Shown here: positions 25,987 through 33,440 of the stretch, piece after piece
How the letters are laid out: each line of letters starts with the position of its first letter
How positions within the stretch are numbered: position 1 is the first letter of the stretch
Source of the DNA: Lamprocystis purpurea DSM 4197
Lineage (GTDB): Bacteria > Pseudomonadota > Gammaproteobacteria > Chromatiales > Chromatiaceae
Direction: 5' to 3'
Length of the DNA: 47,518 nucleotides
Assembly (NCBI RefSeq): GCF_000379525.1
Contig: NZ_KB902500.1
Coordinates: 1 to 47,518 of the forward strand
Position numbers and translations under genes: made by a program
Notes under the pieces: model-generated
Told to the model about the DNA's origin: nothing
Database searches by the model: none
What the model saw: the letters and a program-made list of their open reading frames with translations, nothing else

Positions 25987-26547
25987 GTGATACCGACTCT
26001 GAACCTGTTCTCCCGCCCGCGAATGCTCGGCACCGCCGCCATGGCAGCCGCCTTGTTGTGCGTCGGTTGTGCGACGACCGCGCCGCCACCGCCGGATACG
26101 CAACCGGCGCCGACCAGCGCGCGACCTCTGCTCCCGCCGACCGCGGCGACCAGCCCGGCACCCAACCCGGAGCCCCAGCGGCCGACCTATCGCGGCCCCT
26201 GGGAGGACCCATCCAACCCGCTCTATCAGCGCACCATTTACTTCGACTACGACAGCGCCGAGATCAAGCCCCAGTACCTGGACGTGATCCGCACCCATTC
26301 GGCCTATCTGGGAAGCACAACCAGCCAGCGCGTCACCCTGGAGGGCAATACGGACGAGCGTGGGACCCGTGAATACAATCTGGCGCTGGGCGACCAACGC
26401 GCCGAGTCGGTGCGCCAACTCATGCTCGCCGAGGGCGTGACCCAGGGACAACTGACCACCCTGAGCTATGGCGAGGAACGCCCCGCGGACCCCGGCCATA
26501 ACGACAACGCCTGGCGGTTGAACCGACGGGTGGTGATCCAGTATTAA
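25987..26547 (+). CDS. pal: Peptidoglycan-associated lipoprotein Pal
   Basis: A 186-aa lipoprotein with a GTG start preceded by TGAGGATC. The signal has the lipobox LCVGC (cysteine near residue 24). A proline-rich linker leads to an OmpA-like peptidoglycan-binding domain with IYFDYDSAEIKPQY and the hallmark GNTDERGTREYNLALGDQRA. It anchors the outer membrane to peptidoglycan and is the end point of the Tol system. It begins 11 nt after tolB. Confidence 0.97.
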   Translation: MIPTLNLFSRPRMLGTAAMAAALLCVGCATTAPPPPDTQPAPTSARPLLPPTAATSPAPNPEPQRPTYRGPWEDPSNPLYQRTIYFDYDSAEIKPQYLDVIRTHSAYLGSTTSQRVTLEGNTDERGTREYNLALGDQRAESVRQLMLAEGVTQGQLTTLSYGEERPADPGHNDNAWRLNRRVVIQY

Positions 26548-26712
26548 TGCCCACAATCTCGCTGACGAACGAGTCAGCAATAAGTTAAACAAGGAATACA
26601 AACGTTGTCGTAATCGGATAAGCAATTCAAGTTTGGCATGAGGGCCTTGATCGGTCCGGTCGCAAGAACACTGGAGGCCGAGGCTTTACCGTGAAAGTCG
26701 CGCAGCGAGCCT

Positions 26713-26805
26713 GTGGGAACGGCGTCCCGCCGCGATGGGGCCGGGCGCGTCGCCGCAGCGATCGAGATCACCGCGGCACCGATCGCGGCGGGACGCCGCT
26801 CCCAC
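26713..26805. repeat. Large inverted repeat of the GTGGGA...CGGC (REP-like) family
   Basis: Two 24-nt arms, GTGGGAACGGCGTCCC... (26713-26736) and its near-perfect complement (26782-26805), flank a 45-nt centre. It lies in the pal-cpoB gap (26548-26869), which otherwise holds nothing recognisable. A related element with a matching left flank (AAAGTCGC...) is at 36638-36729. Confidence 0.8.
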
Positions 26806-26869
26806 GGGGGACAGGCATCATCCGGGGTGGCTTTTAGATTATTTCTTACTTACTTCTAACATTTTACCA

Positions 26870-27790
26870 ATGGTTGCAACGAACACTATGCGCTACGCAC
26901 CCTCTGCCCTGCTCCTGATTGCCGCGGTTGGCGCAGCCACTGTCGGTGCCGCCGACACCTTCATTGAGGACCGCCTGGCGCGCATCGAACGGATCATGGA
27001 GAACCAGAGTGCCTCCGGACTCATGCTCCAGCAGCAGCAACTCCAGCAGGAGTTGCAGGAGCTGCGCGGACTCGTGGAGACTCAGCAGTTCGAGATCCAG
27101 AAGCTCCAGCGGACGCTGCGCGACCAGTATCTGGACATCGATGCGCGGCTGGGACCCGGCAAGGACGGCACCGCCCCCGCCAATGCCGCCGCAACGCCCG
27201 GTACCCCCGAGGCCACGGGAACGCAAGGAACAGTCGCCCAACCGGGCGGCGCGATCAATGCCGCCGGCACGGAGCTCAAGCCTCCGGTCGGCAGCGAGGA
27301 ACCGGCACCGGTGACGGCCCCGGTCCCCTCTTCCCCGCGCGCGGTGGGCATTCCTTCGCTGCCCAGTCCGGAGACCACGGGCGTCAGTGAGCGCGATGCT
27401 TACGGCACCGCTTTCGATCTGCTGAAACAGCGCAACTACCCGCAGGCTGTCGAGGCGTTCAATGAAGTCCTGCGGGCCTATCCGCAAGGCCAATTTACCG
27501 ACAATGCCCGTTACTGGCTGGCCGAGACCTATTACGTGCAACGCAACTACCCGGCGGCGTTAGCCGAGTTCGACCGACTGGTGCAATTGCACCCCACCAG
27601 CGCCAAGGTCCCAGGGGCCTTGTTGAAGATCGGCTATATCCAATACGAGCAGGAAGCCTGGGACCAGGCGCGCACGGCACTCAAGCAGGTCATCGCCAAG
27701 TACCCGGACAGCACCGAGGCACGCCTGGCCCAGGGACGGCTGGCGAAGATCGCACGGGAGCCGAAGGCAGGCGATTCGGCCATCCGCTAA
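26870..27790 (+). CDS. cpoB: Cell division coordinator CpoB (YbgF)
   Basis: About 306 aa. A signal peptide (APSALLLIAAVGAATVGA) is followed by a glutamine/leucine-rich coiled coil (LQQQQLQQELQELR) used for trimerisation, then a low-complexity Ala/Pro/Thr linker. A TPR domain follows (FDLLKQRNYPQAVEAFNEVL, then YYVQRNYPAALAEFDRLVQL and KIGYIQYEQEAWDQARTAL). It links Tol-Pal function to peptidoglycan synthesis. ATG 26870 or ATG 26888 could be the start; neither has a clear ribosome-binding site. The 322-bp gap after pal, filled by a repeat, is larger than usual. Confidence 0.93.
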   Translation: MVATNTMRYAPSALLLIAAVGAATVGAADTFIEDRLARIERIMENQSASGLMLQQQQLQQELQELRGLVETQQFEIQKLQRTLRDQYLDIDARLGPGKDGTAPANAAATPGTPEATGTQGTVAQPGGAINAAGTELKPPVGSEEPAPVTAPVPSSPRAVGIPSLPSPETTGVSERDAYGTAFDLLKQRNYPQAVEAFNEVLRAYPQGQFTDNARYWLAETYYVQRNYPAALAEFDRLVQLHPTSAKVPGALLKIGYIQYEQEAWDQARTALKQVIAKYPDSTEARLAQGRLAKIAREPKAGDSAIR

Positions 27791-27847
27791 GCCGGGGTGG
27801 CAATGCGGGATGCGAGTCGGGGGCTCGCCGACCAACACGTTTGGAGT

Positions 27848-27865
27848 CCAAGGCTTCAGCCTTGG
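27848..27865. repeat. Short palindrome between convergent cpoB and cheA
   Basis: CCAAGGCT and AGCCTTGG are separated by two bases. It sits between the ends of two convergent genes and could be a weak bidirectional terminator, although no U-tract follows on either strand. Confidence 0.45.
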
Positions 27866-27880
27866 CCTGCCGATCCAAGA

Positions 27881-30025
27881 CTAAGGCGATTTCCGACAAT
27901 AACGATGCGCTCCCGCATCCGCCCCGGCTCCAATCCGCGCCCCGGCAAGGCGCTTCAGCTCGGTGCTGTCAAGGATCAGCCCCACCCGCCCATCACCAAG
28001 CACCGTGGCGGCGGAGACTCCGGGGACCTTGCGGAAGTTACCCTCCAGACCCTTGATGACGATCTGCTGCTGGCCGAGCAGCTCGTCGACCAGCAGTGCG
28101 ACGTCGCCGTCGTCCACCTCACAGATCACCAACAAGGGCCGCCCCTGCGCCGCATCATCGGGGCACTGACCCAACAGTGACGCCAGCCGCACCACCGGCA
28201 AATGGTGGTCGCGTACGCGGTAGACCTCCAAACCGCCAGGCAGCAGGCGCAGCCGCGTGGGGTCCAACTGCACCGTCTCCACGATGGAGACCAGCGGCAG
28301 GATGTAGACCTGCGCGCCGACACGGATCAATTGGCCGTCCAGAATGGCCAATGTCAGCGGAATCCGGATGGTGAAGCGCGTCCCCTGGCCGGCCGCTGTC
28401 GCCAACTCCAGACGCCCGCCCAGGGACCGGATGTTGCGCTCCACCACATCCAGACCGACCCCGCGCCCGGACAGATCCGTCACCGTACCGGCGGTCGAGA
28501 GACCCGGATGACAAAGCAGGCGCAACAGGTGCTCGACATCCTGTGACTCGGGTCCAGTGATCAGGCCCAGTGCGCGACCGCGGGCGAAGACCGCCGACTC
28601 ATCGATCCCCGCCCCATCATCGCCGATTTCGATAAACACGCTGCCGCCCCGATGGGAGGCGGCCAGACGTAAGGTACCGATCGGCGGTTTGCCACGCGCG
28701 GCGCGCACCTGCGGCGGTTCGATGCCATGATCCATGGCATTGCGCAACAGGTGGGTGAGCGGATCGGCCAAGAGTTCGGTCAAGCGCTTGTCCAGTTCGG
28801 TCTGCTCACCCTCGATCCGAAAATCCACCGGCTTGCCGAGGGTCTGCGCCAGGTCATGGACCAGACGCGGAAAACGGTTGAACAGGAAGCCGATCGGCAG
28901 CATCCGGATCGCCAGCACATGTTCCTGCAAATCGCGGGTGTTACGCTCCAACTGGGCCATGCCCTGGCGCAGTGACTCACCGGTCGGCCCCGCCGCGCCG
29001 GCGGCCAGCCGCAGCAACATGGATTGGGTGATGACCAGTTCGCCGACCAGATCGACCAGGGCGTCGATCTTTCCGGTGCTCACCCGGATCGAGCCGTCGC
29101 GGACCGCCGCCGGTTGCTGAACTGGATCAGCGGCGTACTGAGCTGCATCTGCCGTGGAATCGGCGGCTGAGATCCGCTCCGGATCCCGATCCGCCGGCCC
29201 CGCCGACCGGTCGACGACAGGCTCGCCCGTCGGCGCTGCCACGACCGCCGATGGGATCAAGTCCAGATCGCAGGCGTCGGCCACCCAGGCAAAGACTTCA
29301 CGCAGGTCGTTCTCACCCGGATCAGCATCCAGATCAAGGATCCACGAAAGATGGCACTCCTCCACCACCAGATCAGTCAGGGTCGGTAACTGGTCAAGTT
29401 CAGCATGCACCCGCAATGGACCGAACCGGGCCAATTCCCGCACCATCAGAACCACGTCATTCCCCTTGGTTAGCAGGTCCCGATGCGGTCGGAAGCGGAT
29501 GCGCCAGCCCGCCGCGGGCGGCGTTGTCGGGGGGCTGTCTGGTGCGGCGGCCGGAGCCGGCTGCGCCGCCACCGTCGCCGGGGCCGGCCGACCCGGCGCG
29601 GTATCCGTGGGGGCCGTCGCCGCGGCGGTCGGGTCCGCCTGCTCCAGCAGACCGCGCAGCGCCAGATCGGCGTCGGCCAGCCCCTCCGGGCCCGGCTGGT
29701 CGCCCGCGTGCAAGGCCCGGAGCATCGTGCGCGCCGCATCGACCGCCTTGAGCAGGATCGCAATCAAGTCCGTATCCAGGGGCCGCTGACCGTGGCGAAC
29801 CTGATCCAGCAGGGTCTCCATCCGATGGGTGAACTCGGTGAGTCCCTTGAAACCGAAGGTCGCGCTGCCGCCCTTCATCGAATGGGCGGCGCGGAACAAG
29901 GCGTTGATGGCGTCCATATCGACGATCCGCCCGGCGGCGGCCACCAGAATCGACTCCATGGTGTCGATTGCCTCAAAGCTCTCCTCAAAGAAGAGCCCCT
30001 GGAACTGACGCAGATCGAGGCTCAT
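27881..30025 (-). CDS. cheA: Chemotaxis histidine kinase CheA
   Basis: A 714-aa kinase. The domains in order are: P1 Hpt with phospho-acceptor H48 in FRAAHSMKGGSATFG; an Ala/Pro/Thr-rich linker; a P2-like region (GWRIRFRPHRDLL); and P3 dimerisation (STGKIDALVDLVGELVITQS). The P4 kinase has an N-box HLLRNAMDHGIEPP, G1 GDDGAGID and G2 GRGVGLDVV. P5 is the CheW-like domain (LPLVSIVETVQLDP). It phosphorylates CheY (and CheB). I chose the ATG that overlaps the cheY stop by four bases; the ~90 residues upstream in frame are non-protein-like. No cheW, methyl-accepting protein, cheR or cheB is nearby. Confidence 0.95.
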   Translation of the reverse strand: MSLDLRQFQGLFFEESFEAIDTMESILVAAAGRIVDMDAINALFRAAHSMKGGSATFGFKGLTEFTHRMETLLDQVRHGQRPLDTDLIAILLKAVDAARTMLRALHAGDQPGPEGLADADLALRGLLEQADPTAAATAPTDTAPGRPAPATVAAQPAPAAAPDSPPTTPPAAGWRIRFRPHRDLLTKGNDVVLMVRELARFGPLRVHAELDQLPTLTDLVVEECHLSWILDLDADPGENDLREVFAWVADACDLDLIPSAVVAAPTGEPVVDRSAGPADRDPERISAADSTADAAQYAADPVQQPAAVRDGSIRVSTGKIDALVDLVGELVITQSMLLRLAAGAAGPTGESLRQGMAQLERNTRDLQEHVLAIRMLPIGFLFNRFPRLVHDLAQTLGKPVDFRIEGEQTELDKRLTELLADPLTHLLRNAMDHGIEPPQVRAARGKPPIGTLRLAASHRGGSVFIEIGDDGAGIDESAVFARGRALGLITGPESQDVEHLLRLLCHPGLSTAGTVTDLSGRGVGLDVVERNIRSLGGRLELATAAGQGTRFTIRIPLTLAILDGQLIRVGAQVYILPLVSIVETVQLDPTRLRLLPGGLEVYRVRDHHLPVVRLASLLGQCPDDAAQGRPLLVICEVDDGDVALLVDELLGQQQIVIKGLEGNFRKVPGVSAATVLGDGRVGLILDSTELKRLAGARIGAGADAGAHRYCRKSP

Positions 30026-30384
30026 CGCAACACGCGCCGCAGGGCCGCGAGCAGGCACTCCGGGTCGAATGGCTTGACCATCCAGCCGGTCGCACCGGCG
30101 GCGCGGCCACCGGCCTTTTGCTCGGGCGAGTCCTCGGTGGTCAGGGTCAGAATCGGGATGTGACGATACGCGGGCAGCGCACGCAGAGCACGGATCAGGC
30201 CGATCCCATCCAATCCAGGCATGTTCACGTCCGTGATCACCAGACCGAAACGCTCCCGCCGGGCCAGCGCCAGCGCCTCGTCGCCATCGCACGCACAACT
30301 GACCTGATAACCGCCCGCCCGCAGGGTCAGGGCGACCAGTTCGCGCATGGCGCGGGAATCATCGACGGCGAGTATGTGATACAT
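30022..30384 (-). CDS. cheY: Chemotaxis response regulator CheY-like
   Basis: A 120-aa single receiver domain. It has the acidic pocket D8/D9 (LAVDDSRAMRE), phosphorylation site D52 (VITDVNMPGLDG), the conserved T-rich strand (ILTLTTEDS) and K104 (VKPFDPE). There is no output domain. It is translated just ahead of cheA with an ATGA overlap, so it is most likely the kinase's phosphorylation partner. Motor control and phosphate-sink roles both remain possible. Confidence 0.93.
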   Translation of the reverse strand: MYHILAVDDSRAMRELVALTLRAGGYQVSCACDGDEALALARRERFGLVITDVNMPGLDGIGLIRALRALPAYRHIPILTLTTEDSPEQKAGGRAAGATGWMVKPFDPECLLAALRRVLR

Positions 30385-30493
30385 GGACGGTTCGGAGATT
30401 GACGATGGCACAAACGTGGTTATAGTCCCTTCGCGCGCCCGCCGCCATGGCATGACGCATCCCGCGGCGCTGCCCGCGTGAACCCGCGACCGA

Positions 30494-32011
30494 TTGGAGA
30501 TCCGCTTGCCGGCCGAGCCATACCCGCAGACCGTCGCTCCCCCCGCCGCGCCGCGCCATCCGCGGGTGGCGGGGTCGGACCGGTTGCGGCGACTGCTGCC
30601 GGGTGGATGCCGACGCCAGATGGTCGAACTGGGCCTGTTGTTCATCGCCTGCGCCTATGGCGTTGGCGCGGCAGTCGGTTTGCCGCTGTATGGCGACGGC
30701 GCCTACTACTTCTTTCGCATTGTCGTCGATGGGACACCCGATATCCCGAATTTCCGCTATGCCGCGGTGTTGCCGCAACTCCCGACCCTGGCGGCAACCT
30801 GGCTGAGTACCGATATCAACCTGCTGCGTCATTGCTTTTCAATGAGCTACGCCGCGCTGCCCGTCCTTTCGCTGCTCGGATGCTGGATGGTCGCACGGCG
30901 CCGCGCCCCGGCTCTGATCCTGTTCCCGGCGTTGTTCTTCACCCTCAATCAGATCAACTTCTCGGCCGTGTCGGAGCTCCTGCTCTGTCTCTATCTGGCC
31001 TGGCCCTATGTCCTGCTCGCCGGTCTGTATCCACGGCACCCCGCGACCTGGTGCTACGGAGCGGCGCTGGCACCCCTGCTGCTGCTCCTGCATCCGCTGG
31101 CCTTTGGCCTGGCGTTGTTCCTCGCGGCCGCCGCGGTCAGCGCCGCCCGCTCGGCCGACGACGCGCCGCGGGTGCAGCGGGCCTGGTCGGTGATCGCGGC
31201 CGGCCTGGCCGTTTCCGGCATGTTGCGGCTTGCCTGGACGCTGATCGGCAGCAACAGCTACGAGCGTTCCTTCGCCGATGCGTCCCAGGTCGGCTACTAC
31301 CTGCTGCCGACGACGCCAGGCCAGGTTGCCCTGATGGTGGCGGTCTGTGCGGCAGCGCCGGTGCTGGTCCCGCTACGCAGTCGCGGCACCGGCCGATCGA
31401 TGGGCCCGTGGCTGGTGTGGCTGCTGCTGCCCGTCCTGGCCGCCTGGGTGGGTGCCGAGATTCTGGCCGGCGACGGGGTCAAGCTCAAGGCCGCGCTCAT
31501 CTACCCCTTTGGGCTGTTATTTATGGGACTGGCGCTGTGGGCGGCGCGCGCATCGACCGACCGGCACCCGGCTCGGAGGCATGGATCGGGCCGACGCTAC
31601 GCGCGTCCCTTCGCCGCCTGTGTGCTGGCCATCGTCCTGCTGACCCTGGCCAAGTCCGCCGCCTGGTGGACCGCGACCCGCGGTCTCATCAATGCCACCG
31701 CCAGCGCCGACGGCACCTGCCTGGTGTTCGGTCCCCAAGCACCGTACGACCTGCAATGGCCCTGGATGGCGATCATCGACAACTGGACCGCACCCATCGC
31801 CGCACTGGTGTTTCGCGGACCCTGGCCGATCCCCTTGCTGCTCCCCAAGGACGGCTGCACCCTCCTGCGACAGACCGGTACGGCATACCTGACCGCCTGG
31901 ACAGGCCGCCCCGAGTCCCTGCTCACAACGCGTTTCGGTCCGCTGCGACACGCGCACGGCGAATGCGCCGGCGAACCCGGTTGCCTTGAACCGGTCGGAC
32001 ACCGACAATGA
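30494..32011 (+). CDS. Polytopic membrane protein, possibly GT-C-like
   Basis: A ~505-aa protein with about ten hydrophobic segments (for example VELGLLFIACAYGVGAAVGL, WPYVLLAGLY, LLLLLHPLAFGLALFLAAAA, WLVWLLLPVLAAWVG). The loop after helix 1 reads LYGDGAYYFFRIVVDG, an acidic first loop reminiscent of GT-C glycosyltransferases, but no family could be assigned. The start is unclear: TTG 30494 gives a basic proline-rich N-terminus, and ATG 30620 would start directly at the first helix. It is transcribed away from cheY. Its stop overlaps an upstream in-frame ATG of the ferritin-like gene. An overlapping 503-codon frame is arginine-rich and not a gene. Confidence 0.75.
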   Translation: MEIRLPAEPYPQTVAPPAAPRHPRVAGSDRLRRLLPGGCRRQMVELGLLFIACAYGVGAAVGLPLYGDGAYYFFRIVVDGTPDIPNFRYAAVLPQLPTLAATWLSTDINLLRHCFSMSYAALPVLSLLGCWMVARRRAPALILFPALFFTLNQINFSAVSELLLCLYLAWPYVLLAGLYPRHPATWCYGAALAPLLLLLHPLAFGLALFLAAAAVSAARSADDAPRVQRAWSVIAAGLAVSGMLRLAWTLIGSNSYERSFADASQVGYYLLPTTPGQVALMVAVCAAAPVLVPLRSRGTGRSMGPWLVWLLLPVLAAWVGAEILAGDGVKLKAALIYPFGLLFMGLALWAARASTDRHPARRHGSGRRYARPFAACVLAIVLLTLAKSAAWWTATRGLINATASADGTCLVFGPQAPYDLQWPWMAIIDNWTAPIAALVFRGPWPIPLLLPKDGCTLLRQTGTAYLTAWTGRPESLLTTRFGPLRHAHGECAGEPGCLEPVGHRQ

Positions 32012-32073
32012 TCGCCAGGAGGCCACTGTTGGTGCCTGCCGATTTTATCCACTGCAAGTCCGGAGACCATGCC

Positions 32074-32364
32074 ATGTCGAACGAGGGTTATCACGAACCG
32101 GTCGATGAATTGTCCGATGAAACCAAGGATATGCATCGGGCCATCATCTCCCTGATGGAAGAACTGGAGGCCGTCGACTGGTACAACCAGCGCGTCGATG
32201 TCTGCAAAGACCCTGATCTGCGGGACATCCTGGCCCACAACCGGGATGAGGAGAAGGAACACGCGGCAATGGTGCTGGAATGGATCCGCCGCCAGGACCC
32301 GACCTTCGACAAGGAACTCAAGGACTATCTGTTCACCGACAAGCCGATCGCCCATCACGCCTGA
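32074..32364 (+). CDS. Encapsulated-ferritin-type protein (EncFtn-like), orphan
   Basis: A 96-aa protein that closely follows the Rhodospirillum rubrum EncFtn sequence as I recall it: HRAIISLMEELEAVDWYNQR and ILAHNRDEEKEHAAMVLEW. The ferroxidase ligands correspond to E30, E60 and H63 here, with W36/Y37 conserved, so it should form the decameric two-helix ferritin that oxidises Fe(II). Encapsulin is normally the adjacent gene, but none is in the window. The protein stops at DKPIAHHA without the usual C-terminal cargo peptide. I chose the ATG after CCGGAGACC; an ATG at 32008, coupled to the preceding gene, would add 22 residues. Confidence 0.88.
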   Translation: MSNEGYHEPVDELSDETKDMHRAIISLMEELEAVDWYNQRVDVCKDPDLRDILAHNRDEEKEHAAMVLEWIRRQDPTFDKELKDYLFTDKPIAHHA

Positions 32365-32422
32365 CCCGCGGATGCGCGCCCGCTGGTATAGCCTTCGTAC
32401 CTGATATCCAGACAGACCCTGG

Positions 32423-32452
32423 TGTAGGGGCGGGTTTGAAACCAGCCCCTAC
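32423..32452. repeat. Palindrome between convergent genes, possible terminator
   Basis: GTAGGGGC-GGTTT pairs with AACC-GCCCCTAC around a tiny loop. It lies between the ends of the ferritin-like gene and the convergent nrdG. It belongs to a common dispersed hairpin type and has no U-tract, so a terminator role is uncertain. Confidence 0.5.
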
Positions 32453-32474
32453 GTCCGGTTATCACGTCCGAACG

Positions 32475-33167
32475 CTATAACATCCGTGGGCGCAACGACG
32501 CGCTCAGTGTCGGATCTAGCACCCGTTCCATCCGGCACTGTTGGATCTGATGCGTTTTCACACCCAGCGCCGCGACCCGCGCCTTGAGCATTGCCGGCGC
32601 GGCATCCCCCTCATGGCCCGGCAGAATGGTGGTGCGCACCTCTAACGGCACCCCGGCCGCGAGCAGGATTGCAAGGCTCTCCCAGGCCCGCTCCCCGGAC
32701 TTGGGGACACCGGTGATGGCCGGGTAATCGTCCGGCAGGGCCTTGATGTCCAACCCCACCCAGTCGAGCAGAGGGAGTAACGCCTTGAGCCGCGCCGGAT
32801 AGGCGCCCGAGGTATGCAGCCCGACCTTGAACCCGAGTGCGCGCACCTGCGCCATCGCCGCCTTCAGGGACGACTGCAAGGTGGGCTCCCCCCCGCTGAA
32901 GACCACCGCATCCAACAGTCCCCGCCGTGCTTCCAGGAACCGGCAGACCTCGGCCCAGCGGATCAGACCCGCGGCAACGCTGGGCAGTAGATGGGCATTG
33001 TGGCAGTAGCGACAGCGCCAGGGGCATCCCTGACAGAACACTACGGCTGCCAGTTCACCGGGGTAATCAACCGTGGTCAGCGGCGTCAGACCGCCCACGC
33101 GCAACGGCTCCGGCCCGATGCGGGCCGGCGGTGTCGCGACGATCCCTGATGATTCATCGACGCCCAT
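32475..33167 (-). CDS. nrdG: Anaerobic ribonucleotide reductase activating enzyme NrdG
   Basis: A 230-aa radical SAM enzyme. The iron-sulfur motif CPWRCRYC (C48, C52, C55) is followed by the SAM-binding FSGGEPTLQ and a GLHTSGAYP stretch. It would use SAM to generate the glycyl radical on the reductase. It is the third gene of the class III reductase operon and begins 18 nt after the separate glycyl-radical peptide gene. QueE is a structural relative, but the context and the sequence between the motifs favour NrdG. Confidence 0.93.
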   Translation of the reverse strand: MGVDESSGIVATPPARIGPEPLRVGGLTPLTTVDYPGELAAVVFCQGCPWRCRYCHNAHLLPSVAAGLIRWAEVCRFLEARRGLLDAVVFSGGEPTLQSSLKAAMAQVRALGFKVGLHTSGAYPARLKALLPLLDWVGLDIKALPDDYPAITGVPKSGERAWESLAILLAAGVPLEVRTTILPGHEGDAAPAMLKARVAALGVKTHQIQQCRMERVLDPTLSASLRPRML

Positions 33168-33184
33168 ACCGACATCCGTCAGCG

Positions 33185-33379
33185 TCAGGCAGCGGCTTGG
33201 TGTTGGACACGCAAGGGCGTTCCACGCGGGGTCTCGGTGAAATAGCAGCGATCCGCGTGCTCGGCGCGCTTGCCGAGATTGAAAGCGGCGACCGGGCGGT
33301 GATAGCCCATGACCCGAGTCCAGACTTCACAACGGGTGCGCTCTTCCTGATTCAGGGTCAGCATGCTCGATTCTTTCAT
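33185..33379 (-). CDS. Separate glycyl-radical C-terminal peptide of NrdD
   Basis: A 64-aa protein. RCEVWTRVMGYHRPVAAFN corresponds to the C-terminal radical loop of one-chain NrdD (E. coli has RRVCGYLG followed by FNAGKQEE in the same place). The radical-bearing residue would be G25 in the motif RVMGY. The large NrdD upstream lacks this motif. The gene has its own ribosome-binding site (ACTAGGACC before ATG) and starts 61 nt after the NrdD stop, so this looks like a genuine split gene rather than a recent frameshift. I recall similar short proteins annotated as anaerobic ribonucleoside-triphosphate reductase. An internal ATG five codons in is an alternative start. Confidence 0.85.
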   Translation of the reverse strand: MKESSMLTLNQEERTRCEVWTRVMGYHRPVAAFNLGKRAEHADRCYFTETPRGTPLRVQHQAAA

Positions 33380-33440
33380 GGTCCTAGTCTCTTGAGATTT
33401 ATCGGTTGTTCCGATGGATAGTGCTCACGAACAGTCGCGT

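Noticed and set aside
30478-31989. 503-codon frame overlapping the polytopic membrane protein
   Set aside because: It is rich in Arg/Pro/Gly with no membrane segments or motifs, while the frame one step away gives clean hydrophobic helices.
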